From positions 189,163 to 253,162 of the forward strand of contig NZ_CP006270.1 in assembly GCF_000737575.1 (NCBI RefSeq): a DNA stretch of 64,000 nucleotides. The letters run 5' to 3'. Made by a program: the position numbers and the translations under genes. The notes under the pieces are model-generated. The model had not been told where the DNA came from, made no database searches, and was given only the letters and a program-made list of their open reading frames with translations. Each line of letters opens with the position of its first letter. Position 1 is the stretch's first letter. Positions 1-8,717 of the stretch are shown in pieces. This stretch comes from Synechococcus sp. KORDI-49. GTDB lineage: Bacteria > Cyanobacteriota > Cyanobacteriia > PCC-6307 > Cyanobiaceae.

Positions 1-84
1 ATGCTGTTCCTTGTCACTGTCTGAGTTTTGATCTGTTTTTGCCTCCCCCGAATGGGTGAGAAGAGCTGAAGAAGGGCTGAGAAG

Positions 85-930
85 TCAGACCAGTTTCTGC
101 TCCGAGAGTTCCCGGAACGTGTCATTCAGCAGCACCAGGTCGTTAAAGGACCGGCGCAGGTCCTTCAGTCGTGTTCTGTTGTCGAAGCTGGTGGGATCAA
201 AATTGAGCATTCGACGCACCGACGCTGGCACCGTCAGGAATTCCGCCAGCTGTTGCGATCGATCCAGTGCCTCATCCAGACCTTCCTCAATCTGCGATCG
301 TTCCGCATGGATGCGTCGCTGAGCCTCCTGCAGCTGTGGAATCGCCGGCTCGAGCAGGGCATTGCCAGGAGCCAGGTCGAGGGTCTCTTGCACATCCATC
401 TCCATCTGCCCGAGTGTGGTCAGCGCCTGGCGGCTCCAGTTCAGTTCCTCGATCCAGCCGATGGCCGACTGCATCGCCTGGGCTTCCACCGCCAGATGAT
501 TGATGAGCTCGAAATCTTGCTCGCGCATCCGCCGACGGAGGCTCGCGGCGAGGCCCACATTGGCCATTGAGCCCGGATGTTGAGACAAGGGCAGATGGAT
601 GTCTCTGTCGAACAGGCGTGCGTCCGTGTCATCGCCTTCCAGCAGCTTCAGGTCCAGAACCAGCTGCCGTTTCCCCCACTCTCCTCTCACCTGCAGTTGC
701 TTGATCAGCCCGTGGTGGTGGCCCAGCCTGCAGATTCGGCCGAGGAGAGGATCCGCCCAGGCCGTCGCGTCCTGCACCACCATCAGATCCAGATAGGCAA
801 TGACTCCCCACACTCCGAGGGCAAGCAGACCGCCGATCAGAAACAGAGGCCACAGTGCAATCAGGATGGGCAGGGCGACCAACGCCCCCAAAACGATCCA
901 GACGCAGCTCTTGCTCTCAGGGCTGCTCAT
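85..930 (-). CDS. membrane-anchored protein with C-terminal helical region, function unknown
   Basis: 281 aa. After a short polar N-terminus there are two adjacent hydrophobic segments (about residues 10-50), so the protein is probably held in a membrane by a hairpin. The rest is soluble, charged and helix-forming, with a likely coiled coil around residues 180-230. I recognise no enzyme motif. It is the last gene of a minus-strand unit: its ATG lies 14 bp inside the 3' end of the exonuclease gene, so translation is probably coupled. A scaffold or partner for that exonuclease is a guess from context only. Confidence 0.75.
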   Translation of the reverse strand: MSSPESKSCVWIVLGALVALPILIALWPLFLIGGLLALGVWGVIAYLDLMVVQDATAWADPLLGRICRLGHHHGLIKQLQVRGEWGKRQLVLDLKLLEGDDTDARLFDRDIHLPLSQHPGSMANVGLAASLRRRMREQDFELINHLAVEAQAMQSAIGWIEELNWSRQALTTLGQMEMDVQETLDLAPGNALLEPAIPQLQEAQRRIHAERSQIEEGLDEALDRSQQLAEFLTVPASVRRMLNFDPTSFDNRTRLKDLRRSFNDLVLLNDTFRELSEQKLV

Positions 931-2431
931 CGACGAGCTGCCATTGATGGGCAGTCACCGTGGCCCCCTGGCGGCTGCGCATCAGATCACGGGTGAGCAC
1001 CACCGGGAATCCTTTTTCCCTGGCCTGAATCATCTTGGTGCTGTTGAGGCTGAGGCTTGTGCTCAGCAGAAATGCCGGCCGATCACGTTTCGGGATGGTG
1101 TTGCACTTCCGGTAGGTGAGGCCCAGGTTTTTGCCATGGGATTCAGCTCGTCTGATTTCGGTATCGCGGGCTGTGGATTGGGGTCCTGTTGCCATGAATG
1201 TCAGACCCGGCTGAAGTTCGATGCTGGTCTGCTTCCAGCCCTGTCCACCGGTCGCAGGTTCCACGTGCCGCGATGGCCTTGCGCCACTCCTGGCAACGTC
1301 GCTGCGCTGAAGGCTCCTGTCGGTTGTTCGCTCCGGAAGTGAACAGAGCAGCCGCACGCTCGATTGAGCAGCCTTGAGATGTCCTGGCAGTGCCTGCAGC
1401 AGGGCGGCCAACGCCCGGGTGTCGCCGAGGGCGGTGTGGGCCTCCGAAGCGTGGAGTCGGATGCCGTGCTCGCTGCAGATCTGCTGCAGTTTTCGTCGCG
1501 GCTTCGGCATGGTGTCGATGCCGTCACCCAGGTTCAGCGGAAGACCGGGCAGCTCCTGGAAGTGGCGCTGCAGGATCGGCAAGTCGAATCGGTGAAGGTT
1601 GTGCGCCACCAGCACTCGATCGGCCAGTTTCTCGGCGATCACCGGACCCAGTTCGTCAAACGTCGGGGCCGTCTGCACCATGTCGTCATCAATGCCGTGG
1701 ATGCTGCTGTTGGGGATCGGCTCACCAGGATTGATCAGGCTCTGCCATTCCTCCTCCAACGATCCGTCGCACCGCAGCAGCACGATTCCGATCTCCACGA
1801 TGCGGGCTCTTGTTGTGTCCACCCCCGTTGTTTCCAGATCAAACACTGCAAAGCCCCTGGCTCCGTGAGGCAGCAGCTGATCGACAGTCTCGATCGGCGT
1901 GACGGCCGTGGCAGGTGCTGCGTCATTCGGCACTGGCGCAGACGGAGCAAGCGGTTGGTCTGGCGTTGCTCTGGCTTTGCTGGAAGGTTTCCGCGTTCTG
2001 GCAAGTGGCAGCCGAGCGATCAGTGTTTCCCTGATCGAGGCTGCGCCCTCGATCACGCTGTTCTCTTCCCGCAGCTGGAGGCGTTGCATCCTGTCCATCA
2101 GGAACCCCTTCACGAAGCTCTCGCCGTCCAGCCGCACATTCACGGTGGATTGCCCATCGTCGACTGGCTTGCGGCTCAGCAGAGTGCCTTCATACCAGGC
2201 TTCTTCTCCACGGCTGTTGCGGTAAAGCATCCGTACAGCGAGGGGCGTTCGCCGTTCCTGCCGGGGGCTTCGATTCGTTATCGGTGCTGGCACCAGCGTC
2301 GATGGCTGTTGCGCAACCGGTGGGGTGTGGCTGGTCAGCGTTCGTCGGTGAACGTGCAGCCTCCAGCGGATCAACACACCTGCGCTGACGGCAGAAGCGA
2401 TTGCGATCAGACCCTGCAGCGACGTATTCAT
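917..2431 (-). CDS. DEDDh 3'-5' exonuclease (DnaQ/RNase T type) with N-terminal membrane segment
   Basis: 504 aa. The central domain (about residues 190-360) has the DnaQ-family signature: FDLETTG (Exo I, Asp and Glu), HNLHRFD (Exo II Asp) and HTALGDTRA (Exo III His and Asp), so a two-metal 3'-5' exonuclease on DNA or RNA is expected. The N-terminus (IAIASAVSAGVLI) is a short hydrophobic stretch that may anchor it. The last ~90 residues (ending near DLMRSRQGATVTAHQWQLVDEQP) resemble a BRCT-like tail, as in some epsilon-like exonucleases. It overlaps the upstream Rho_N gene by 4 bp (ATGA). Substrate unknown. Confidence 0.85.
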   Translation of the reverse strand: MNTSLQGLIAIASAVSAGVLIRWRLHVHRRTLTSHTPPVAQQPSTLVPAPITNRSPRQERRTPLAVRMLYRNSRGEEAWYEGTLLSRKPVDDGQSTVNVRLDGESFVKGFLMDRMQRLQLREENSVIEGAASIRETLIARLPLARTRKPSSKARATPDQPLAPSAPVPNDAAPATAVTPIETVDQLLPHGARGFAVFDLETTGVDTTRARIVEIGIVLLRCDGSLEEEWQSLINPGEPIPNSSIHGIDDDMVQTAPTFDELGPVIAEKLADRVLVAHNLHRFDLPILQRHFQELPGLPLNLGDGIDTMPKPRRKLQQICSEHGIRLHASEAHTALGDTRALAALLQALPGHLKAAQSSVRLLCSLPERTTDRSLQRSDVARSGARPSRHVEPATGGQGWKQTSIELQPGLTFMATGPQSTARDTEIRRAESHGKNLGLTYRKCNTIPKRDRPAFLLSTSLSLNSTKMIQAREKGFPVVLTRDLMRSRQGATVTAHQWQLVDEQP

Positions 2432-2799
2432 GTCAGGTTTTCTCCAATGAGTTGCCGTACCAGTGCAATCAGCTCCTTCTTGGTGAAGCTATCCAGCGTC
2501 CTTGGCGGTGGACTCACTCCTTCAGCCGTCAGCCGTGCCGCCAGCTCCGCCTTGCGCAGCTTCGAATATCCGCGGATGCCGTTCTCTTTACACAGGCGTT
2601 TGAGGGTGGCCACTGTCTGCTGTTGAAAGCTGCCCTGGCCCAGCAGTGTCTTCAGCTGTTCCCGTCCCTGCATTTGCGGGGTGCTGCGCACCGCAGCTTT
2701 GGCATTGAACAGCTCCTGATCCAGTTCCCTGAGGCTGCGGGCATCTGATGCGGCAACCGCTTTGAGATTGGCGCGCAGCGCTTCAGCGATCTTGCCCAT
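2428..2799 (-). CDS. Rho N-terminal / SAP-like domain protein
   Basis: 123 aa. The C-terminal half contains two short helix-extended-helix motifs, TLKRLCKENGIRGYSKLRKA and SFTKKELIALVRQL, of the kind found in Rho_N/SAP nucleic-acid-binding modules; the N-terminal half is helical. Such modules usually bind single-stranded nucleic acid or DNA. The gene overlaps the exonuclease start by 4 bp and the upstream coiled-coil gene by 17 bp, which suggests it is made together with them, perhaps as a nucleic-acid adaptor. That role is inference. Confidence 0.7.
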   Translation of the reverse strand: MGKIAEALRANLKAVAASDARSLRELDQELFNAKAAVRSTPQMQGREQLKTLLGQGSFQQQTVATLKRLCKENGIRGYSKLRKAELAARLTAEGVSPPPRTLDSFTKKELIALVRQLIGENLT

Positions 2800-3265
2800 C
2801 GGTTGCCTCCAGGCTGAGTTGCACCGCTTGCTGTTGTTCCACGATGGCGGCGAGCTGTTGCTTTGTCCCGGTCCAGCGGCGGATGAAGGTGGTCACCGCT
2901 TTGATCAGCCGCCCAATGAAACTGCCGCCCTGGTACGTGCTTTTCCCTTTCTGATACAGGCCGAATTCATTCACCAGGTCGTCGCCTGCATCTTCCAGTT
3001 CGCCCACCACGTTGGTGACGATCTCCAGCATTTCGTAGGCCTCCTGGCGCACGGAGGCTTCCCGTTCGGCGATGGCTCGCAGTTTGGTTTCCAGCTCCTG
3101 CATCGCTGCCCGGTTCTGTTCGGCCTTTCCTCGGAACACGCCGCGGCTCACCATCAGGCCGCGGTAGGCAACACGCAATTCGGTGTAGGCCTCATCCAGT
3201 GTTTCGCGTTCGAGGTTCTGCGGACTGGCCGGGAAATGGCCGGTGGGTGGATACAGCGTTGGCAT
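2783..3265 (-). CDS. coiled-coil protein, first gene of exonuclease unit
   Basis: 160 aa, rich in Glu, Ala, Arg and Gln, with long heptad-like helices (residues ~20-100) and a basic amphipathic stretch GRLIKAVTTFIRRWTG that could touch a membrane. No catalytic motif. It is the promoter-proximal gene of four overlapping minus-strand genes, so it should be made in step with the exonuclease. Function unknown. Confidence 0.7.
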   Translation of the reverse strand: MPTLYPPTGHFPASPQNLERETLDEAYTELRVAYRGLMVSRGVFRGKAEQNRAAMQELETKLRAIAEREASVRQEAYEMLEIVTNVVGELEDAGDDLVNEFGLYQKGKSTYQGGSFIGRLIKAVTTFIRRWTGTKQQLAAIVEQQQAVQLSLEATDGQDR

Positions 3266-3320
3266 CGGTTGGTTGGTCCTTGAGGGTTGGTGTATCGGTG
3301 TGATCTGGGGATGTTGTTCT

Positions 3321-3539
3321 TCAGCCGGTGATGTTCAGGCTCTGGATCCTGTGGACTTCCACAGCCATCCCGGCGTGTTCCACATAGGTGTTGCCGTCAC
3401 TGAGTTGAAACGGCTCGTGAGCTCTCGGCATCGATGCTTCGTCGGGCTGCAGGGCTTCGCTGCCCTCGGGCAGGGTGAACACGATCAGCACAGCGCCGAG
3501 CAGTTGCAGGATCAGCAGGGGATCGATAACGGGATGCAT
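3321..3539 (-). CDS. small membrane or secreted protein, function unknown
   Basis: 72 aa. The start is the ATG at 3539, giving MHPVIDPLLILQLLGAVLIV, a single hydrophobic segment followed by a polar tail of about 50 residues. A longer reading upstream runs through low-complexity sequence and is unlikely. A perfect CCCCC-TTTT-GGGGG dyad (on this strand) lies 63 bp before the ATG, close to the spacing seen in front of six other short genes of this window. No family recognised. Confidence 0.55.
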   Translation of the reverse strand: MHPVIDPLLILQLLGAVLIVFTLPEGSEALQPDEASMPRAHEPFQLSDGNTYVEHAGMAVEVHRIQSLNITG

Positions 3540-3597
3540 GGGTATCCGTGTTGTTGTGGCTCCTCTCCATCGTTGGCTGAACCTCCTGTTGCGTCCT

Positions 3598-3611
3598 CCC
3601 CCAAAAGGGGG
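3598..3611. promoter_or_regulatory. G/C dyad upstream of 3539-
   Basis: CCCCC-AAAA-GGGGG, a perfect 5-bp inverted repeat with a 4-nt spacer (7 bp per arm counting flanking CT/AG). Read on the minus strand, the first G of its right arm is 63 bp before the ATG of the small membrane protein. Same architecture as the dyads at 9145, 9170, 10216, 11633, 23322 and 37236. Confidence 0.5.
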
Positions 3612-3795
3612 AGCAACGGCTGAGGGTTGGCTGAAAACATCTCCAGCCCTCATGGCATGTCTTCTCATCACGCTTCGATCTCCGGTTTGATCGAGAACAG
3701 CGAAAGCTGCCGACGCTGCTGTGCCGGATTGTGTGCACCAGGCCGCATGCATGCGCCGTTCGCGAGAATCGTGGTGTTGCTTTGATCGATCAGGG

Positions 3796-4299
3796 ATGGA
3801 GTGGAAGACCCTGGCCCCCTGTGGCGCACTGTTGTCGGCGTTGCTGCTGTGTTCTCCCGGTCCGCTGCTCGCCCACGGCGATGCCAAGGGCCCGTCCGTG
3901 ATGCCGTCCACGTCTCAGGCGACAGGTCCGGCCATGACGATCTACCGCTCAGCCAGTTGCGGCTGTTGCACCCAGTGGGGGCAACACATCGCCGCAGCGG
4001 GATTTCGCATCAACGATCAGATCAGGGAAGACATGGATCGCGTGAAGCAGGCCAACGGCATCGCCTCAGACCAGGCCTCCTGCCACACCGCCATCGTTGA
4101 GGGGTATGTGATTGAAGGCCACGTGCCGGCCACATCGATTCAACGCCTGCTGGCCGAACGGCCCGATATCCGTGGCCTGGCGGTGCCGGGGATGCCGATC
4201 GGCTCGCCTGGCATGGAGGTGAAGGGAAGGAAGGCGGATCCATTTGCGGTGATGGCCATCGCCCACGACGGATCAACAACGGTGTTCGATCGTTTCTGA
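3796..4299 (+). CDS. DUF411 metal-binding-type secreted protein
   Basis: 167 aa from the ATG at 3796. The first ~28 residues (LLSALLLCSPGPLLAHG) form a signal peptide or lipoprotein-like leader, so export is expected. The body is a DUF411 domain: SCGCCTQWGQH near its start, a second cysteine at SCHTA, and the family-typical VEGYVIEGHVPATSIQRLL and GLAVPGMPIGSPGMEV segments. DUF411 proteins are associated with copper or heavy-metal handling; the exact ligand is not established. An in-frame start 25 codons upstream exists, but it adds no conserved sequence. Confidence 0.85.
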   Translation: MEWKTLAPCGALLSALLLCSPGPLLAHGDAKGPSVMPSTSQATGPAMTIYRSASCGCCTQWGQHIAAAGFRINDQIREDMDRVKQANGIASDQASCHTAIVEGYVIEGHVPATSIQRLLAERPDIRGLAVPGMPIGSPGMEVKGRKADPFAVMAIAHDGSTTVFDRF

Positions 4300-4379
4300 G
4301 CGTTCGCTTGTGAGCCTCAGTTGGGTTGCGAATGTGCTGTTGAGACCACTTCATGCATCGCTGTGGAGCTGGGGGTATG

Positions 4380-5081
4380 TCAGCTTTCCAATCTTTTTGC
4401 TGCGACGCAGTCGTACCTCTCAATGAAGATGTCGTAGTTGTAGCCCATCAGAGTTTCAATCGCGTCAGAAAGCTGCTCGCGAGACATCACTTGATGCCGT
4501 CGGCCATGCTCAAAGCGGATGAGTCGTGGAGCATTCCTTTCGAAGTCAATCATCTTGAGTATGTGATAATCATATCCCTCTGTATCGATCACAATGAGGT
4601 CGGGTTTCTCCAATCCCTTGTTCCGGAGAAGTGTGGCTAACGGAATGCCTTGAGCTTCCTCAGCGATCATCACACTCGCTGGAGTTTCCGATTTGGAACA
4701 GTGTTGCGGGTCAAGCGACGCGATGCCCTTTGTCCATTCTGGCAGCGAAGCTTGCGGATTAACGCGATAGAGCGTTACTGGCTTTTCCTCTGAGAAGATC
4801 GCATACTTGCAACATTCAACCTGCGGCTGGTTGCGATAAGTCGTGCACAGTTCATCGAAATACTCTTGAATGGGCTCAATGACGAGTCCACGCCACTGAT
4901 ACTGAACAACGTACTTGTTGATTGGGTCAAAACGCTTGCCGTCGTTGGCGCCCACCTGCACGAAGGTGAAGCTTGGGTGCAGGTACTTCTTGATCTGAGC
5001 CTCGAAGACATTGAAGGAACGTATGGACTGCAGCGCGAGACCTCGGCGCGCGAGAAGGTCCCTTACGAGACGCTTGATCAT
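4380..5081 (-). CDS. FkbM-family methyltransferase
   Basis: 233 aa. The FkbM fold is recognised from FVQVGANDGKRFDP (SAM-binding loop), VIEPIQEYFDEL, the central VIDTEGYDYHILKM and the C-terminal RFEHGRR segment. These enzymes O-methylate sugars or polyketide-like acceptors using SAM. The coding sequence is visibly poorer in G+C than its neighbours (many A/T third positions) and stands alone between unrelated genes, which suggests acquisition by transfer. Acceptor unknown. Confidence 0.85.
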   Translation of the reverse strand: MIKRLVRDLLARRGLALQSIRSFNVFEAQIKKYLHPSFTFVQVGANDGKRFDPINKYVVQYQWRGLVIEPIQEYFDELCTTYRNQPQVECCKYAIFSEEKPVTLYRVNPQASLPEWTKGIASLDPQHCSKSETPASVMIAEEAQGIPLATLLRNKGLEKPDLIVIDTEGYDYHILKMIDFERNAPRLIRFEHGRRHQVMSREQLSDAIETLMGYNYDIFIERYDCVAAKRLES

Positions 5082-5179
5082 GTTTGAACTCCGAGTTGTG
5101 AATGGGTAGGAGCAGGAGCCAACAAAAGCTCAGGAGCAACACCGTTCAGTTGATCGGCGAGTGGCTTGGAACGGCGCCG

Positions 5180-5353
5180 TTAAGCGCAGGAGATGTTTGC
5201 AACTGCTCTGCGGGATGGGAATGTCAATCGGGGTGGGCCGTCGGATGGGGATCTTACGGCGCGATCGCCGACCTCCCCAGCACCGCTGAGCCGATACATG
5301 TTGCTGAGGGTGATCGCGGCAAATGTGCCTGTTGCCACCAATGTTTTGATCAT
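5180..5353 (-). CDS. possible small secreted peptide
   Basis: 57 aa from the ATG at 5353: MIKTLVATGTFAAITLS looks like a signal peptide, followed by a polar 40-residue tail. There is no recognisable family and no strong ribosome-binding site. It is the only plausible coding region in the ~450 bp between the FkbM and ParA genes. The rest of that gap holds two hairpins (5407-5427 and 5445-5466). Confidence 0.3.
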   Translation of the reverse strand: MIKTLVATGTFAAITLSNMYRLSGAGEVGDRAVRSPSDGPPRLTFPSRRAVANISCA

Positions 5354-5444
5354 GCTTATCGAGTGATGAGCAAAGCAAGGGTTCGTTCTTTGCCTGTTGA
5401 GGCATGGCGTTAGCTTCCTGAACGCCTCTTCGCTGAGCCTCCCC

Positions 5445-5466
5445 CGAATCCGAATGAGGATTCGGA
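5445..5466. other. perfect hairpin upstream of parA-like gene
   Basis: CCGAATCC and GGATTCGG form an 8-bp stem with a 6-nt loop, 64 bp before the ATPase ATG. A second hairpin, GGCGTT...AACGCC, lies at 5407-5427. Neither is followed by a T-tract, so they may be operator or leader elements rather than terminators. Confidence 0.35.
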
Positions 5467-5529
5467 CGTGTGTCTTTGCTGATATCGATTGGACCGTTTG
5501 CACCGACGTTTCTATTTTTTCCAAAAACA

Positions 5530-6177
5530 ATGTTCCTCACCGTTTTCGGGCAGAAAGGGGGCGTTGCCAAAACCTGCACCAGCATCCATCTGGCCAGTGT
5601 TTGGGCCAACCAGGGCTTTGCGGTGTGTGTGGTGGATGCCGATCGCAATCGCTCAGCCACCGCCTATGCCGCCCGCGGCATGCTCCCCTTCGATGTGGTG
5701 CCGGTGGAAGCCGCTGCCAAAGCCACCCGGACTGCCCAGGTGATCATCACCGACGGTCAGGCCAGCAGCAACGACGATGAATTGCGCAACCTCTCCGCCG
5801 GAGCCGATCTGGTATTGCTGCCCACCACACCGCAGGCTCGCTCGGTCGAGCTCACGATTGAACTCTCCGCAACTCTGCGCAGCGCTGGCATCGCCCATGC
5901 CGCCCTGCTGGTGAAGGTCGACAGCCGCAAGCAACGCCTTGCTCAGGACGCCCGCCAGACGATGGAAGGTTTCGACGTCGACGTGCTTGAAGCGGAAATC
6001 CCCTTGCTGGCGGCCTTTGACAAGGCGGAAGTGGAGGGCGTCTGCGTGTCGGATGCTGTGGACCATCGCGGCCGAGCTGACCTGCGCCGGATGGCGGGAT
6101 GGACCGCTTACTGCGCTGCTGCGCAACAGATCAGTGCCCTTCTGGCAGCTGCACCACCGGAAGCCCTCAGCGCCTGA
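5530..6177 (+). CDS. orphan ParA/MinD-type ATPase
   Basis: 215 aa from the ATG at 5530. The deviant Walker A box GQKGGVAKT is at the very N-terminus; switch and Walker B-like segments are VCVVDADRN and IITDGQA. ParA-family ATPases position chromosomes, carboxysomes or protein complexes. Members close in size to this one (short, no ParB next door) are often called CobQ/ParA-like in cyanobacteria. There is no ParB/McdB-like partner beside it, so the cargo is unknown. A LuxR-type regulator follows 36 bp downstream on the same strand. Confidence 0.8.
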   Translation: MFLTVFGQKGGVAKTCTSIHLASVWANQGFAVCVVDADRNRSATAYAARGMLPFDVVPVEAAAKATRTAQVIITDGQASSNDDELRNLSAGADLVLLPTTPQARSVELTIELSATLRSAGIAHAALLVKVDSRKQRLAQDARQTMEGFDVDVLEAEIPLLAAFDKAEVEGVCVSDAVDHRGRADLRRMAGWTAYCAAAQQISALLAAAPPEALSA

Positions 6178-6213
6178 GTTCCCCGCTAGAGAACGGTCAC
6201 TGACCTCCCGGCC

Positions 6214-6921
6214 ATGGAGCTCCGGCTCGAATCCCGCTCGATCCAGCAGGCGCTGGCCCAGGCCAGCCAGCTGCTGAAGGATCGCCGCCTGGTTGTCGTC
6301 TTCGGGGATCGTCTCTCGCTCACGTCGTTTGCCCTGGCGGATCCGATCCGCTCCTCCCTGGTGGGGGCCGCCACCACCGAAGATGAAGGCGTTGAGCTGG
6401 TGCTGCGCATCCGGCCGGATCTGCTGATCTGCAGCTCGGATCTGGAGATCGGCTACGGCGTCAACCTGCTGCGGCGCGTGAAGGCGGAGTTGCCCACCTG
6501 TCAGCTGCTGATCGTGCTGGTGCGCGAAACCAAGGAGGTGGTGCAGGAGGCGATGCTGGCCTCCGCCGATGGGGTGATCTTCAAATCAAGCCTCGGCACC
6601 GGCCATGGTGATCTGATCGGCGCGCTGCAGACCATCGCCACGGGCGGTGTGTACTACCCCGCCGAGATCCGTCGCATCGCGGCTGCCGCCCCCCGGCCGG
6701 AGCTGCCGCCGCTGGTGGAGGAACTCACCCCTCGCGAGCTGGAGGTGGCAGCAGCGGTGGCCCGCGGCCTCACGAACAACGCCATCGGCGATCTGCTCGG
6801 CGTGTCCGTGGAAACGGTGAAGACCCACGTGGGCAATGCGATGGACAAGCTCGGTGCCCGCGATCGCACCCAGATGGCCGTCACGGCCATGCTCTACGGC
6901 TTGATTGATCCGCTGAATTAA
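6214..6921 (+). CDS. LuxR/NarL-type regulator with atypical receiver (paralogue 1)
   Basis: 235 aa. N-terminal receiver-like domain (residues ~20-145), then a GerE/LuxR helix-turn-helix: LTPRELEVAAAVARGLTNNA ... VETVKTHVGNAMDKL. In the receiver, the site where NarL-type proteins carry the phosphoryl-accepting Asp reads PDLLICSSDLEIGYG, which places Ser at that position, and the N-terminal acidic pair is reduced to FGD. Phosphorylation is therefore doubtful. It is clearly homologous to the protein at 23596 (shared RRET/RETKEVVQEAMLA core) and more distantly to that at 9517. Confidence 0.85.
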   Translation: MELRLESRSIQQALAQASQLLKDRRLVVVFGDRLSLTSFALADPIRSSLVGAATTEDEGVELVLRIRPDLLICSSDLEIGYGVNLLRRVKAELPTCQLLIVLVRETKEVVQEAMLASADGVIFKSSLGTGHGDLIGALQTIATGGVYYPAEIRRIAAAAPRPELPPLVEELTPRELEVAAAVARGLTNNAIGDLLGVSVETVKTHVGNAMDKLGARDRTQMAVTAMLYGLIDPLN

Positions 6922-6998
6922 GGGATTGGCAGCAGCCGTGAACAGCGGAATGAGGCCTAGGATTTCTTGTTCTCTATCGATAAGGACCGTTCGCGGCC

Positions 6999-8399
6999 TT
7001 GACCAGAAAAATCATTGTTGGCAGCGAGGAGTGGTGTTCCCTGCCTGGGCTTGGTCTGCCGGCGATCAAGGCACGGGTTGACTCCGGTGCCGCAACTTCA
7101 TCTCTGCATGCCTTCAACATCGTGCCGTTTCAGCGCGATGAAGCCCGTTGGATCAGTTTTGAAGTGCATCCGCTCCAGAACGACCGTTCCGTGGTGATCC
7201 GCCACGAGGCTCCGGTGCTCGAACAGCGTGGCGTGCGGAACACCAGTGGCATCAGCGAAACCCGCTATGTGATCCGAGAGCAGCTGGTGCTCGGTAAGGA
7301 GAGCTGGCCGATTGAGCTGACCCTCACCAATCGCGATGCGATGGGTTACCGAATGCTGCTCGGCCGTGAAGCCATGGTGGGGCGCGTGCTGGTGGATCCC
7401 GAGGGCAGCCACCAGCTCGGCGATGTTCCCCCGGACCAGCTCGAGGCGATGTACTCCCCTCTGCGCACGGAACGCCATGGGCTTCGCATTGCTCTGCTGG
7501 CCTCGGATCCGGAGCTGTACAGCAACCGCCGTCTTCTGGAGGCTGGCGAGGAACGGGGCCACCGCATGGAGTTCCTCAATGTCAAGCAGTGCTACATGCG
7601 GTTGGATCCTCAGAATCCCGAGATGCACTACCGGGGAGGCAATGTGTTGGAGCGCATCGATGCGGTGATTCCGCGGATTCGCCCCAGCGTCACCTTTTAC
7701 GGCTGTGCGATCACACGCCAGTTCGAGGCGATGGGCATTCGCGTGCTCAATGCCGCAGAACCGATCAAGCGCTCACGCGACAAGCTTCTGGCGTCCCAGT
7801 TGTTTGTGCGGCACGGCCTGAACATGCCGGTCACAGGCTTTGCCAGCTCTCCACTCGACACAAAGGACCTGATCAAGATGGTGGGTGGTGCCCCGTTGAT
7901 CCTCAAGCTGCTGGAGGGGGCCCAGGGCCGTGGTGTTGTGTTGGCGGAGACCCAGAAAGCGGCGGAGAGTGTGATCAACGCCATGAAAAGCCTGAACGCC
8001 AACCTTCTGGTGCAGGAATTCATCAAGGAAGCCGGTGGTAAGGATCTGCGTTGTTTCGTGATCGGCGGAAAAGTTGTTTCGGCGATTGAACGGACGGCGG
8101 CGGTCGGAGATTTTCGCTCCAACATTCATCAAGGTGGGTCGGCACAGGCCGTGCGCATCCGCCCGGAAGAACGCAAATTGGCTGTGTCGGCGACCCGTGC
8201 ACTCGGGTTGGATGTAGCCGGAGTTGACATCATTCGCTCGGAGCGGGGCCCTCTGCTGCTGGAGGTGAATTCAAGTCCTGGTCTGGAGGGCATTGAAACA
8301 GCCACAGGCAAGGATCTGGCCGGCTTGATGATTCAGGAAATCGAGCGAAAACTCGGCTGGATCCGTACACGTCTGTCGGAACCTCGGGTCGCTTGCTGA
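6999..8399 (+). CDS. RimB-RimK fusion: retropepsin-like domain plus ATP-grasp ligase
   Basis: 466 aa, TTG start at 6999. Residues ~1-145 match the RimB/ATP-dependent zinc protease family (PF05618), with [15 protein letters not shown], the retropepsin-like catalytic DSGA motif, and GRVLVDP. Residues ~160-455 are a RimK-type ATP-grasp domain with [22 protein letters not shown] and [15 protein letters not shown] (metal-binding Glu/Asn). RimK ligases add glutamate to protein C-termini or make related amide bonds, and RimB is its usual proteolytic partner. Fusion of the two in one chain implies coupled ligation and trimming of the same substrate. Confidence 0.88.
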   Translation: MTRKIIVGSEEWCSLPGLGLPAIKARVDSGAATSSLHAFNIVPFQRDEARWISFEVHPLQNDRSVVIRHEAPVLEQRGVRNTSGISETRYVIREQLVLGKESWPIELTLTNRDAMGYRMLLGREAMVGRVLVDPEGSHQLGDVPPDQLEAMYSPLRTERHGLRIALLASDPELYSNRRLLEAGEERGHRMEFLNVKQCYMRLDPQNPEMHYRGGNVLERIDAVIPRIRPSVTFYGCAITRQFEAMGIRVLNAAEPIKRSRDKLLASQLFVRHGLNMPVTGFASSPLDTKDLIKMVGGAPLILKLLEGAQGRGVVLAETQKAAESVINAMKSLNANLLVQEFIKEAGGKDLRCFVIGGKVVSAIERTAAVGDFRSNIHQGGSAQAVRIRPEERKLAVSATRALGLDVAGVDIIRSERGPLLLEVNSSPGLEGIETATGKDLAGLMIQEIERKLGWIRTRLSEPRVAC

Positions 8400-8473
8400 T
8401 CTGGATCCTGCCGGAATCGTTTGGACCTGATCCCGATCAGATTATTCATGTTCTGACATAGATACCCCTCTCG

Positions 8474-8560
8474 ATGCTGGCACTGCTGGTGTTGGTGATT
8501 TGGATGATTTCGATTTCATGGCGCTTGGTGAAAAAGCCACAGAAACATTGGGAGCCTTGA
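8474..8560 (+). CDS. possible 28-aa membrane peptide
   Basis: MLALLVLVIWMISISWRL followed by a basic tail (KKPQKHWEP), the usual plan of a tiny single-pass membrane protein. ATG at 8474, stop at 8558. No ribosome-binding site stands out. Apart from this candidate the stretch 8400-8634 holds nothing I can identify. Confidence 0.3.
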   Translation: MLALLVLVIWMISISWRLVKKPQKHWEP

Positions 8561-8634
8561 CGACTTTCATGGCTTTCCGATGAACTGAGCTGGCGAATTG
8601 CTTGCTCGGTGCCTGTGGATCCGATCCGGGTTGT

Positions 8635-8650
8635 CCCCGGATAGGGGTGG
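8635..8650. promoter_or_regulatory. G/C dyad upstream of 8718+
   Basis: CCCC-GGATA-GGGGT. Same type as the other dyads, but its right arm is 74 bp before the ATG at 8718. A second G-run (8661-8665) sits at 57 bp, so either could be the functional copy. Weakest of the series in spacing. Confidence 0.35.
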
Positions 8651-8717
8651 TCGACCCGCCGGGGGCGAGGCATGGTGAGTGCGTTGCAGGCACTGGATCC
8701 TGCGGCACGTCAATCCA

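Noticed and set aside
4366-4377. GGGGGTATG as a further dyad
   Set aside because: No matching C arm and it is antisense to the 3' end of the FkbM gene, with no start codon at the right distance.
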